Shown: positions 10,600 through 22,159, numbered from the stretch's first letter. The stretch is 31,484 nucleotides of DNA from Hofstenia miamia (GCA_004352715.1 SCFE01000003.1:2615810-2647293), one strand, 5' to 3'. Notes: generated by a model not told the origin, from the sequence alone. Made by a program: numbers and translations.

Positions 10600-12224
10600 A
10601 TTGAAAAAAGGAAATCTCTGGCAATAAGATCTTTGTCATTGAAATGATGTTCTGTTTCCAGAAATTGAAAATTGGAATCATTTTCTCTCGTATTAGGTTT
10701 TGATTAGTGTTACCAAAATGTTATTTCATAAATTTTAATCTTTTATTGAAGTTTTTTGCAAAGCATAAACACTACAATATGAATTAAACGAACATACTAA
10801 ATATAAAACAATTGAATTTTTAATGCCATCTAGCGTAGCTTATGTAAAAATTTTTAATTAAGATTATAATTTTAAAAAAACAGGTCGAAGAAATTGACAG
10901 ATAATTTGTAGATATAAGTGAATAGCTTATTATTATGCCAAAGGTAATAGAAAACACTTGATTTCAAAAGTTTAGTTCTAAAATTTTGACAGATGCTGTT
11001 TTTGTATCACAATAAATATGAACAGTTATATAAGACACTTGGTTTATTTTGGCGTAATAGTGATTTTAAAATTAGTAGATAATCATTTGTGATTAGGAAA
11101 AGCAGTATTTTTATAATTATTTTTAGACAAAGTATATAAATTTGCTAAGTATTAAAGGTTCCGTCTAGTTATAAAAAGACTGCTTTTAAAAATGTATTAA
11201 ATGCTCTAAAGGTTGAACGTTCCCGTTACTAAATTACGTATTCGTATATATTTATCTTTGTAGTACCATTACTTCATCAAGACAGTTGTGTTTTGATTTT
11301 TTGAATCGTTAATAAACAAATCGACAATTTATGCAAAATCTACTTTATTAGATTTTTGCAATAGTCGAATGATTTTCTGTAAACGGTTCACTGGAAGGAA
11401 ACCAAATTTAAATTTGCAAATTTTCCAAAAATAAATACAATAAGAGTTTAGCTTAATATTATATCAAGAAAAAAATATTTTTTCTTGGATATTTTATATT
11501 ACATGTGTATACATTTGTATANCAAAATACCAATTATTCAGCCCAAGCCTGCCTGGTCCTAATTTATTTTCTTTTAGGCCACTGATAGATTCTTCTGTCT
11601 CATAGAGACCCATAAGCACTACATTATGAATTTGATTGGATAATTTGCCTATGTGCTCATTAATGTGTACATCCTCTTAAGTCTGTCAACAATGCTAATT
11701 CAGTTCTGTTGAAATTCAATTTGCATTGTTAACCTTAATACAATAAACGTGTTATACAGGGCCTTAGGCCTGGGTTTTAACGATTCCTTGAATAGATATG
11801 TTTTCTTGAAACGTTACAGAGTGATATCTGTAGTAATTTAGCATGCAGTCAACTCATAGAATTTTGATATAATGCTGTTCATATTGTTTCAGTAGAACGT
11901 TAGAAACGCATTTTGATCTACTGCTAGTCAGTTAGAAATTTCATTTCCATCTACATAGAAAAGCCTAAGATTAATAACTTTCTAGTTCATGTCAATATTG
12001 TCCAGGATGAAATAATTCTCGTTTTTTTTCAGAAATAAGTTTTATTTAAATTTTGGAATTTCTTTATCCTCTAGAGATAACGTGATATACTTAAAAATCA
12101 AATGGAGAGTCATTTTTAGCTTGTTTGCTTGAATACCTCCGTGAATCTAATGAAAAACGTCCGCTCTATATTTGATTCACATTTACCAACTCTTAACATG
12201 TCAAAAATGTAGACCTCCAAGAAC

Positions 12225-12227
<3 letters not shown>
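10600..12227. other. AT-rich non-coding DNA between transposon and GTPase gene
   Basis: Apart from the inverted repeat at 11461-11492 and one N at 11522, no feature is supported. Confidence 0.6.
11461..11492. repeat. Near-perfect 32-bp inverted repeat
   Basis: ATATCAAGAAAAAA and TTTTTTCTTGGATAT are complementary apart from one extra base, with almost no loop. It lies 30 bp before a lone N at 11522. Confidence 0.8.
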
Positions 12228-12261
<34 letters not shown>

Positions 12262-12620
12262 NNNNNNNNNNNNNNNNNNNNNNNNNNNNNNNNNNNNNNN
12301 NNNNNNNNNNNNNNNNNNNNNNNNNNNNNNNNNNNNNNNNNNNNNNNNNNNNNNNNNNNNNNNNNNNNNNNNNNNNNNNNNNNNNNNNNNNNNNNNNNNN
12401 NNNNNNNNNNNNNNNNNNNNNNNNNNNNNNNNNNNNNNNNNNNNNNNNNNNNNNNNNNNNNNNNNNNNNNNNNNNNNNNNNNNNNNNNNNNNNNNNNNNN
12501 NNNNNNNNNNNNNNNNNNNNNNNNNNNNNNNNNNNNNNNNNNNNNNNNNNNNNNNNNNNNNNNNNNNNNNNNNNNNNNNNNNNNNNNNNNNNNNNNNNNN
12601 NNTATATATATATATATATT
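12228..12620. repeat. (AT)n microsatellite plus 341-base gap
   Basis: AT repeats flank N at 12262-12602 on both sides, so the missing sequence is probably more of the same repeat. The open frame through it is meaningless. Confidence 0.95.
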
Positions 12621-12959
12621 AAAATCAGGATATTTTATCCAGTAATATAATGGATTAACTTAATATGATTGCGTAAAATTTCACATTAGATCACATAAAA
12701 TTATAATTTGCAATATGTTAAGAAACTTAATACCATATTACAAAATATTAAAAACTTAATGTAATTAGATGCATTCTATATTTAATGCATGTTTACAACC
12801 ACACACACACATACAATCTGGATTCCCCAAAGCATCTCATTGCTCAAAAATTTGCAAACTTATAAATTACACTATTGCAAGTGCTCTCCTTTCTAAATTC
12901 GGAAAAACTAAGAAACAAACAATACTTAATTATTACAAAAAAATTCAACTATATCTACA

Positions 12960-12965
12960 TTTAAT
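12960..12965 (-). terminator. Possible polyadenylation signal (ATTAAA) of the GTPase gene
   Basis: On the minus strand, ATTAAA lies about 30 nucleotides after the TGA stop of exon 2. It is the commonest variant of AATAAA. In such AT-rich DNA the hexamer is expected by chance often, so this is only a candidate. Confidence 0.25.
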
Positions 12966-12995
12966 AAACTATTGCACTGAATGAACAGTAAAATA

Positions 12996-13368
12996 TCACG
13001 AATCATTTGAGGTTTGCGATAAATACGATTGGCCTATAAACGTGAAGACATTGCTGATGTTTTTGCCAGTTGTTACGGAAGTGTCAAAGTACGCAGAAAA
13101 TTTAGCCGCACTGGCGTATTTTTCAAGGTTTTCTTTGGAGAACTCATGTTCTAATTCACACTTGTTTCCAATCAGGATTCTTAGCTGTGGCATTGTGATA
13201 TCATTCTTTTTGCAATAATCTTCGTAGAACCCAAGAGCTTCGATGGTGTCTTGTAAGGAATGCAATGAGGTTATGTCGAAGACACAAACAAGGGCGAAAA
13301 CATCTCTGTAATATGTTGTAGTAGCGTTCCTATAATCACGGGAACCGGCAAGATCGTGTATTTCAAAC
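12996..13368 (-). CDS. Rab-like small GTPase, exon 2 (C-terminal half, residues 86-209)
   Basis: This exon follows an acceptor reading TTTAATATTTAG|G and restores frame with exon 1, giving MIRFEIHDLAGSRDYR across the junction, which lines up with the beta-3 strand and switch II of Rabs. Motifs visible: DLAG (91-94, G3), YYRDVFALVCVFDIT (105-119, the Rab beta-4 region), GNKCEL (153-158, G4 as NKxE rather than NKxD) and TSVTTGKN (182-189, G5). Serine 95 occupies the position of the catalytic glutamine, so intrinsic GTP hydrolysis is predicted to be slow or altered. The chain stops about ten residues after the last helix, ending in SQTSNDS, with no cysteines and no hypervariable tail, so prenylation is not expected. 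These traits are known in RABL3 and IFT27-like proteins, and either is a candidate identity. The stop is TGA at 12996-12998. The open frame extends upstream to 13484, but that part is intronic. Confidence 0.85.
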
Positions 13369-14189
13369 CTAAATATTAAACTGTAAAACTCTATACAGAA
13401 TTTTGGTAAATTCTGTTGTATTGTTAGATGAATCCTAAATTTTAAAGCTCTTGTCAATATAACTATTTTCAACCATTTTAGCAAGTTTCAAACTTGCAAA
13501 AATTAGAGTTTCAACTTTCTTTTTTCCAATCAACCAGAAACGATTTGGTATTTTTCATAAAAAGGCTTTACTATAAGTTGTATTGCAGCAGTTGTCAATT
13601 GGCATTGAATGACCAAATTTAAATTATTTAAGCAAGTAAAACAATGATAATACATTGAATCAAATTGTATGAGGTCACCTGAGAATGGTTAATGCTATCC
13701 CAAAAAAAATTAAATATATAAATCGGATTTTGGTATCAAAAAATCAAAGCCATTACTCTCGTAGTTCTTGAACTAGATAGAGGGACTTACGTATTTGTTG
13801 CCCAAGAAAATATTAAACATAATGAATCAAAAAGTTAGAAAATGATGGTACATTTCACAGTAAATGAAAAGATTATTAAACTATCTGATGAAATTGGTAG
13901 TATATTTTTTAGCAATTAATATAATGATATAAGTTTAGTGTTATTGCGGCCGTTTTAACAACACTAGCTTTTGTGTACAAGTTTTACCATTGATCGTTTA
14001 TTTCATATTCAGTCCCAGCCAATCAATTGTACCCGAAAAATATGATACTATTCTGTGAAAAACTAATATACTGTGTAGTCACCATTTGCGTGAAGTAAGT
14101 GTTGACCTCTTTTATGCTTCGATAAGCGAAGTGCATTTTGATTTTCACTGCCCTTCATGGGATAAATAAATATACAATACGCTAGAATC

Positions 14190-14470
14190 CTCAGCTCAAT
14201 AAAAGTTGTGTTGAAGAATGGTCTTCATTCTACCGCAAACACTCTCAATGGTGCTTATATCCGGAAAAACAGATGGCATTGATAGGTCTTACTTCCTTGT
14301 CCATTCAATAACTTTTTTGTTGTAATATATTTATGAATGTGTGCATTGTGAAGATGAAATAATCCATCCTGTGAAGCTAGCTGTTGGTGATTGGGGAATA
14401 CATTTTCTTATATAATAAATGTCCGCATTTACAATCCATTGATTTATCAATACTATGGATAAGGTTAATT
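14190..14470 (-). pseudogene. Decayed Tc1-like transposase fragment
   Basis: On the minus strand, frames two and three give QDGLFHLHNAHIHKYITTKK (from about 14371 downward) followed after a frameshift by VIEWTRK and then PSVFPDISTIESVCGRMK (to about 14225). These match the second-aspartate motif (QQD..H.A) and the SPDLNPIE..W..MK motif of Tc1-like transposases. A TAA and at least one frameshift interrupt it. No clean pair of terminal repeats was found. A TACTGTGTAGTCACC at about 14069-14084 could be its 3' end. It lies inside the GTPase intron in the same orientation as that gene. Confidence 0.6.
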
Positions 14471-14847
14471 AAGTTTAAACAATGTAGAATTCACTGTGTA
14501 TGCATGCACTTTTCTGTTTGGATGAGCAATAGCATGATATTTCTATAAATATCACATATCAATCTGATATTTTTTAATATTTTCAAAAAAATATAAATTT
14601 GTATTTTACCAAACAACATTTTTTGTACTCTTCAAGCGATCAGTTTATAAGTGTTGTTAGACAGATGAGAGACGAATCACAGCCTTTTTAAAAAGATTGC
14701 CTTTTTTCAGAAACTAATTGGTAATTTTATTAGAAAGCAAAGTAGATTTTTCGCCCAAATAGTACTGTGCACATCACAGTGTACATTCTCGACATTTGCA
14801 GTCATTTGAACGAAAATTGTGCCAAAAATTCTTTCCACCGCAGGACA

Positions 14848-15117
14848 TCATTTGAATAAGCAAGTTGCTTTATGTAACGAATCAAAGAATTTGTTATTTT
14901 GCAAATAAAATAAGGCCATTAATGATAAGCAATCAATTTCCCACATTTCAGAATCAAATGTTTGACCGCCATTAAAAATGAAGAATGTGGATGTAGACCT
15001 ACAATGGCACAAATATGCATCCAAAGTTTGCATTTGGAGATGCAGTATTTCTAAAAGTTTATTGTATTGTTCACTTGTGAAACTTTCTAATTTGTTTGTT
15101 GAAACCTTTGTTTCCAA
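14848..15117 (-). pseudogene. Possible Ty1/copia-like polyprotein fragment
   Basis: An 89-codon minus-strand open stretch includes FTSEQYNKLLEIL (residues 13-25) and, about 43 residues later, MWEIDCLSLM. Copia-type polyproteins often show FTxEQYxxLLxLL a short way before the protease motif WIIDSGAxDHM, so the spacing and outline fit, but the active-site DSG is not there. No neighbouring integrase sequence was seen. It could equally be a chance open frame. Confidence 0.2.
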
Positions 15118-15599
15118 ACGAATGTAATGACTGTGGGGCTACAAAAGTGAATTGAATTTGTGATATTCTTTTTGGACAAAATTTTAAACAATTCGCTACT
15201 AAGGAGAGCTTCCTTTCGTTTTTTATACTGCAAATCGCCTGACGATGATTAAAGTAGGACTGGATTGGTGGGAAGGCGTTGAAAAAAACAAAGGCATTTA
15301 GAGTTTTTAAATATTTTTAAATAGTTAATTAAAATGTCTAAACAGTGTCTAATATTTTAATGTACATTTATGCATTTTATAATAAAATGTGTATAAAAAT
15401 ATTTGTCACCCAATGCAAAACAAAATTTATATTTCTCGTTTTGGCATCGTTATTTAAAACATTGAAAAGTCAAGGGTAGTACACTTTGGGTACAAATAAG
15501 AAGCACCTCTTCATATTTTCATCGGATTTTACTGAGAAAAATCAACTATAAGAGAAATTTATATCAATTCCTTCTAGTTAAATATTTATAACTTGGTCC

Positions 15600-15725
15600 A
15601 TGTTATACCAGGTTTGTTCGATAGAGTAGGGATATGTGGGGCCCCATTGGGATCCCCATCAACCTCGTGGGGTGCGGTGAGGTGAGATAAAACCTCACCG
15701 TGGGTTTCATTGGGATTTATGGGGC
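15600..15725. repeat. GC-richer segment with a perfect 8-bp hairpin
   Basis: CGGTGAGG (15675-15682) pairs with CCTCACCG (15693-15700) over a 10-base loop. The surrounding GGGGCCCC, GGGATCCCC and TGGGATTTATGGGG motifs make this patch unlike its flanks. A 71-codon minus-strand open frame (15586-15801) crosses it, but I recognise no domain in it. Confidence 0.4.
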
Positions 15726-16142
15726 TAATACTAAACAATATAAAATTAATTATAGAGCGTTTTAATTGTTTTTGAAAGAAAACGACGCCGTATCTATTCA
15801 TTACTAGTGATTAGTGATCATTCCAAAGTTAGAGAGTAATTGTTGTTATTATTAGGGCTTTTTGATCTCAGAAATTTTTTTGTATCAAATGGCATTAGCA
15901 AAAGAAAACCATTTGTCAAAAATTATTTTTTAAAACGATGATTTCCTAAATGAACAATCCAATTGGTTCTTCAGTAGAATAAAAAACAAAGTCGGTAGTA
16001 GAAATTATTTTGAGGAGCACATTTAGACTTAAAGTGTTTTCACCTTCGCAATTTTTCGGAAAACAGCGATCTGTGAATAACATTTTTGCAACGTTCTACT
16101 TATTATATTAGAAATACAATACTTCTTTAAAATACTTATATG

Positions 16143-16145
<3 letters not shown>

Positions 16146-16183
<38 letters not shown>
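16146..16183. repeat. (AT)n microsatellite
   Basis: About 38 bp of TA dinucleotides directly before the first E2F-like site. Confidence 0.95.
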
Positions 16184-16185
<2 letters not shown>

Positions 16186-16264
16186 CCCGCTTTTTTTATG
16201 AAAAATGCAAAAACCTTACATTTGGCGGGAAACGGTCCGAAATTTCTAAAGCATTTAGCGGGAA
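16183..16264. promoter_or_regulatory. Cluster of E2F-like sites
   Basis: TTTCCCGC (16183-16190), the palindromic TTTGGCGGGAAA (16221-16232) and GCGGGAA (16258-16264) fall within about 80 bp, beside an (AT)n tract inside the GTPase intron. These match the E2F consensus TTTSSCGC in both orientations. Such density in AT-rich DNA is not expected by chance. Whether it is bound is unknown, and it might instead be part of a repeat. Confidence 0.35.
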
Positions 16265-16401
16265 TCGCACTTTTTCCCCAAAAAACCTATTTTTTTGCCA
16301 TTGCTCCCGCAGTATTCACTCGAACTTAAATATATTTACCATAGGATTTAAGTTTGTTAATGCGATAATGATGAGGGTTTAAAAAAAGATTAAGAGGGAG
16401 A

Positions 16402-16420
16402 TTATATATATATATATATA
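16402..16420. repeat. (AT)n microsatellite, short
   Basis: About 19 bp of TA dinucleotides. Confidence 0.85.
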
Positions 16421-17577
16421 ATTTAATAAATTTAGCGCAAATGTAACCAAAAATGGTTACTATACATATGTTCTTATATACTATTTTTGTCGTGGTGATC
16501 CCCACTGATATTTTCATAGGGTGGGGCTGAAATTCTGTATCATGAATAAGCCTTCAATACACCCAGTGCCTGTACCCCAAAATTTGACTTTAGATTTACC
16601 AGTTCCGTGTCCGTGGAAAAGCTTGCCTTGGGCTTCAATAAATTTATATTTTTGCAAATTTTGAGGACAATAGCCAAAAATAATTTTCTAGTACAATTAT
16701 GTATTACATTATATTTGGTTATTTTAGTAAGTAAACGAGTTATTTTATTGCTATTTTTGCCAATGTACAGATACATATCAGCATGAAATAAGCCTGTGCC
16801 TTTCATGATAACACCTCAGTGTATCAATAAATATGTGCATATATTTAATTCATATTTAATATTTAAATGTTTATCAAAAAAAGTAGTGCTGCAGAAAACG
16901 AATTTGGTTAGAGGAAAAAGGGTTTTATATGCCTGGTAGAGTTCAGGACTGATATTCAGGAATAATCTTTGCTATTTCAATGCTGAATTGTGAGCTGTGA
17001 TATTTGCTGAAAATCCTTATTAGGAGGACCATAAAAGTTTTTTAATAAAATCTTAAAAAATATCTTGATTTTGCTAAAATATTCAGCAGAATTTGAATTA
17101 ACTCAATGTTTTTATAATCTCCACTCAATTGTCCTTCAAAGCTAATAAGGAAGATTTTCACCTATGTGACGTTTTCGACACCACATTCAAGCAAGATAAA
17201 CCAAAGATTTAACACATTCGCCACCCAAAATATGTTCAGGAATTGCAGACAATACTTTTTGCAAATAAGTGATAGAAGTTAATTAAATTTTATGAAAATA
17301 ATTTAAAAGTAATCGGAAATAAAAAAGATGCTAATATGAAATAATTTATTAGTCTTAATACATTAATTCGATCAAAATTTTACAGAATCTGTTTGCAATT
17401 TTTCTTTTTTTAAAAAAAATGACTAAGTCGATGAAAACGTACGGTAATTGGGGCTCCCTACACTTAACTATTAATCTTAATTATTTTGTATTAAACATCA
17501 ATTACAAGAAGAATGTGGATAAAAACACGTCACTTACTAAAATTTCCTTTGCTAACTCACACGAGGTTGTGGCAAAA

Positions 17578-17835
17578 CAGTGCCGCGTTTAGGGAGACAG
17601 GGGCAACCGCCCCCCATTCTGGGGCCAACTATGAAAACTTACGAAAAATGTTGTCTTTTCCTCAAAATTGAAAATAGTTCACGTTAGTTCAAGATGTTAT
17701 CAATCGATTTGCTGCTAAAAACAGACGATTGCATTTTGTGTAAGCTTATTTTTGTCCAAAAAACATTTTTTCCAATTTTTTCTGTAAAAAGGGGTGTCAG
17801 CCCCCACGTTTTAAAAAATCCTACACGCGCCACTG
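17578..17835. mobile_element. hAT-type MITE, 258 bp, with 7-8 bp target duplication
   Basis: The left end reads CAGTGCCGCGTTTAGG. The reversed right end reads CAGTGGCGCGTGTAGG (14 of 16 match). Flanking 8-mers are TGGCAAAA (17570-17577) and CGGCAAAA (17836-17843), equal except for the first base. The interior has CCCC/GGGG tracts near both ends and no open reading frame. CAGTG ends with an 8-bp duplication are typical of hAT elements. Confidence 0.75.
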
Positions 17836-19083
17836 CGGCAAAATAACCAGGGATATAGGCAACGGGGCTAGAGTTATCTGTCCAACATACAAGCCTAAGG
17901 AAATAAAAATTATTTAAAAAACTTTAGGCGCTAACAAAAAATAATTGAAAAATTAGCACAAAAACTAATTGGACCTATCACAAAATGTTGCGCTTCTTCT
18001 ACTTATTGATAGCCCCTGAAAAGAGAAAACGTTAGCTACGTCTCTGATAGCAGCGTTGCTTTCTTGCAATCAAGATCCACAACCTAGCGTTTGAATTAAA
18101 AGTTAACGGCAGGTGAAATCTTATTGAACACACCTAATCAAAGTATAAATATAACGAGTAAACACTACCGTCTCACACGATAACACTGTTTGGAGTAGAT
18201 GTCAAAAACATGAGAAGTGAGTTGATCCACCTTGATGATCGCATGCCAAAAATTCAATGTGCACGTAAAAAGTTAATATCAATAATATATTATTCAATTT
18301 TCTACCAATTTTCATAAAAAAATCGGTATAAACAACATAAGACAGTAGTGTAGTCTGCAGGCGTGGATAGGTAACGCCTACCATTTCTTATACGGCTTGG
18401 AACTTCCTATCAACGCGACCTAACCTTAACAATTATCGTTTACAATAATCTTACGCATTTTTGACTAGTTTAACCAATTAATAGTAACTTGTATCATATC
18501 AAATGTTTAGTAGGCTAGGTAGATAAATTTATTATATACATACATTGAAATTACCAAGTGTTTTCATCAAGCTGTTAATATTTAAGGTTCTATCACTTGC
18601 GAAACTACCACTAATTAAATCAAATGAATTAGGACATGATGGACTAACACAGCCCACTAATTACTGCTCTGCATGCAAAGCCCTTGAAAAAAAGTAAGAA
18701 TTTGTAGAAATATATAAACTAAAAAGGGCTTATTTCATGTTTGGTTACATGACTAACTTTAAGTTGAAGATACATTTTGAAATTATCAGGTACATTAAAA
18801 ATCAATGAATTTCAATTAATTGACTGCAAAATTAGCTTTTTAAATGTAATAATAAATATAATTTATTGCTACGTGCGTGATTGTTTTCAAGCTTAGCAAC
18901 TATTTTTACCCACACCAGGACGAATGTCTCCCGAATGACAACCGTGAAGTAAGCAAAGGGGGACATGACGAATGCTCAACGTCAGACTCTCAGCATTGAT
19001 TTTGATTGGCTAAATCAAAAATTTTCAGTAAAAATATTGAAAATTTTAAAAGTTAAGGGTGAGATGTATTTTTAGGGCCTATT

Positions 19084-19099
19084 TTTCAAAATTTTGAAA
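19084..19099. repeat. 16-bp perfect palindrome
   Basis: TTTCAAAATTTTGAAA is fully self-complementary. It has no known role and may be chance in AT-rich DNA. Confidence 0.7.
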
Positions 19100-19247
19100 T
19101 ACTAACGGGGCTTTTAGTCACACAACTTGACTACGACTGAGATGTCCCCGTCAGAATATCCTATGTACACCCTAACTGGCACAACAAAAGCATGAGTAGC
19201 ATATCTATACCCAAGAAATGTAAATAAAAGGATGTTACTATTTCACT

Positions 19248-19372
19248 CAGGGATCGTTCGATTTTAATCGCGATTAATCGTATGAAAAAAAATTCGGCGA
19301 TAGAATAATCTTAATCGCTGCACCCAGACGATTAATAATCGCGATTAATCGTCGATTAATCTACTTCTGATT
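19248..19372. repeat. Palindrome-rich cluster, possible hAT-like end
   Basis: It opens CAGGGATCGTTCGATTTTAA. The 16-mer TAATCGCGATTAATCG occurs exactly twice (19265-19280 and 19336-19351), and further CGATTAATC motifs lie between and after. The central AATCGCGATT is self-complementary. CAGGG plus clustered subterminal motifs resembles one end of a hAT-like element, but no matching opposite end was found. Confidence 0.5.
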
Positions 19373-20399
19373 AAATATATTCAAAATCAATATATCAATT
19401 GAAAGATATTCAAAATAGAAAATATCAACTTTTATTTGAGATTATTTCCTATTTCAAACTTGGAAACTGAAATGAATGTTGGTAACGTCCTCAAAATCAA
19501 TGTTGTTAAATATGTAAAGAAAAATTTTAAATTCGTAAAAATATTTACAGACTACAGTATGCCCAACTTTTTAAATATTCGCAAAATTGCGTTATTTTTT
19601 TAATTTTTAGCTAAAACAGAACATCCAGCCTCTAGTTTAGCTTGAGCACTGGAGAGCTTGATGTACGAATCATAATCCCTTCACAATTGTTATATGTCGA
19701 CTTTTTGAAAATTTCTACGTATTTTAAAAATTTTGAAAAATAAGTATTTTATGTTCGCTTTTTAAAATATGTATAAATACTTATTTAATAGTCAGTCTTA
19801 AAATGTATTATAGATGATTTCAAAGGTAGACAATGAACACTGGCCTGACGGATACACTTCTGCATTATACTGACGTTTTAATACCCACACATAATACACG
19901 TACATTGTTTTTGAATAGTTAATGAACAATTTTTATAAAAATATTGTACGCAATCTTCAAATCAACATTAAATAATGTGAATTTTGACGATTTTTCTGAA
20001 CAGACAAGAAAATGATATTTGACACTTCTAAATGTATATATTGCATTGTATACTTCAAGGCAACAACTTAGCCGCATATTTCCCGCTTTTTCTGATTTGC
20101 TACCCAACTAGCACATTCAACCTTACTGGTATGGGTTCTTTTACAGGATAGGTGGATACATACCACCAATCTTGAAAAAAGTGTATTTTTACAAAAAAAC
20201 TTTTTAAACGTTTAAAGCAATGTTTTTGTTTACTCAAGGTACGAAAATTTTGCTAAAAACACATATAGGAGCAAATATTGAATTATGATATTCTTATCAA
20301 CATTTATTTTTCGTTTCACATACGTTTTGCAAGTTTTTTCGGTATAAAGTTGGTTAAAAAGTACGAATTGACGAAACCTAAAAATTATTTTCGAAAATT

Positions 20400-20476
20400 T
20401 CCTGTATAAATTTGGAAAAACATTTAAAAAACACTGCAAAAAACAGTTGTTTTAAACATTGTTTAAAACATGCCAA
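20400..20476. repeat. Palindrome and possible hAT-like terminal repeat
   Basis: A 21-base near-perfect palindrome GTTTTAAACATTGTTTAAAAC (20449-20469) is followed by ATGCCAACCCTG. Read in reverse this gives CAGGGTTGGCAT, a form common at hAT-like ends. The partner end was not found. Confidence 0.35.
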
Positions 20477-21249
20477 CCCTGTCCCTAACCCTGATGAAAG
20501 TTTCATAGTTTATTTTGAACAAAGACCAAATATTTCTTGCGTTGTGGAAAATTTAGTTCAATAAAGTCATTCCAATGCGTTACTTATAAAATATTTACAG
20601 TAGAGCAGATGTTTAGGTAGAAATCAAATACTCTTTCGCGCTGTTTTATTAAATAAGCGCTTTATGTAATGGAATGGGAGAATTTATAGTGCCCTTGTTT
20701 ACACGCTTCTGGTACTTATTTTAAAAAGCTTTTCGAAGCAATTCGGAATTTAGCAACAAATGTAAAGTGTTTTTTATTGGTACTCGACTCTAGCGTTGCA
20801 TTTTGACAAACGCAGTGGAATTTATTTTAACTTTAAACTACCAATGGCCTTTATAAAAGACAAACCATTTTTTAAATTTTTATATAATATTCTCAAAGCC
20901 TATTATGAAATTCAGAAATTCTAAGAGTGGACACATCTATTAGTGAACGCGCTGAAGCGCAGTTTACAAAGTCAGAGTTCGCGCGCTCGAGCTGCAGCTA
21001 AAGTGACGCAAAACTTCGCTTTAGGTTAGTTTGACCGTAATCGAGCGTGGTTTTAAAACTTAAATGAAAGAGGAGAAACTTTTCTATCTTGTGATGCTTT
21101 CAGATTTGAAATATCTTTATGCACTTGTGATTTATAAGTGTTTAAAAAACTGTTCAAGTACCATAAAAAATTTAAAAATACTAGAGAGCTTAAGGCTAAA
21201 ACAAAATTTAATATTGGTTTACATAGAATGAACAGCAGTCTTTTTAGCT

Positions 21250-21850
21250 TTCTTTTTTTGGTAAACTAATAGTACTCATCATGCAGTGCATTATTTCCTT
21301 ACCTTGATTATTTCTGTCTCTATCCTTCTTAGGTATGCTTTCTTTGTCTAACCCTCTGCTCTAATTGTTCACAACTTCTTCATACTGCTTCTAGTAATTT
21401 TATGCTCCCTCCATCTAGCTTCACTAGTTCATTTTTGCTTCACCTGTTTCTGCAGTTCATCTCAACAGTGGTATGTCTTCTCTTGTATACCTTCCTCTCT
21501 TATTCTCGCCTCGTTCTCTCCTTAATCTCCTCATGATCTGTCCTGTCTTTCTCTATTAAGCCTAGTAATTGCATCCTCTTTTTTCCTCAAATTTACTCAC
21601 ACTACTTCTCCTCAATCGTTCTCCTTCTGAGCAATGTGATTATTACCCTCTTATCAAATCAGATTTCACATGCCCTGCAACAGCATTCTTGAACTAGCAT
21701 GCATCTTCAAACCATAGATATAACACATATAAGTCTCAATTTTACACTTTTTCCATACATTATCCCCTATACCTGACTTCTTCAGCCTCTTTGCGATTTG
21801 ATTTTTGCTATCATCATTAAGAGTTATAAAATTTAATCCAGTATCTATTA
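21250..21850 (-). repeat. Pyrimidine-rich block, possible decayed coding relic on the minus strand
   Basis: The + strand is strongly C+T-rich (TTCTCTCCTTAATCTCCTC-like). The minus strand, read in pieces, gives coding-like bits such as KNQIAKRLKKSGIGDNVWKK, then YIYGLKMHASSRMLL. This faintly recalls the end of LINE reverse transcriptases (LAKRxxR..VW...YG.E...). Many stops interrupt it, so this is a weak assignment. Confidence 0.25.
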
Positions 21851-22159
21851 TCTATAGAAAATAAACGAAAAATTATTGCAATAATTATAAATTCGTATAT
21901 TTCATTGCCAGAAGTCTCAATTCAAACAAAGCTGATTTTCTAACCTCAATAACTAAGGTAGGTCAAAACGCAATATATCTAATTACTGACAGTTGATAAC
22001 AGCATGACACTGGTCCTAATTTATTTAACACTGAAAAGATACCATTTGATATTTTCATAAGAACCGATTATATATAGAGGCGATATACACTTGGTTTTCG
22101 CTTCAGAATTTATAAAGGTAGTGCAAAAATCGAAAATTGAACTCAAGCACGATATATTT

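Noticed and set aside
12172-12645. 157-codon frame
   Set aside because: Mostly N and (AT)n translation.
13369-13484. Upstream part of the exon 2 open frame, with its ATG at 13484
   Set aside because: It lies before the acceptor AG at 13370-13369; splicing to exon 1 gives a proper GTPase, whereas this start would lack the P-loop.
19258-20476. A single hAT element from CAGGGATCG to CCAACCCTG
   Set aside because: The two ends do not match each other beyond CAGGG and the flanking 8-mers differ.
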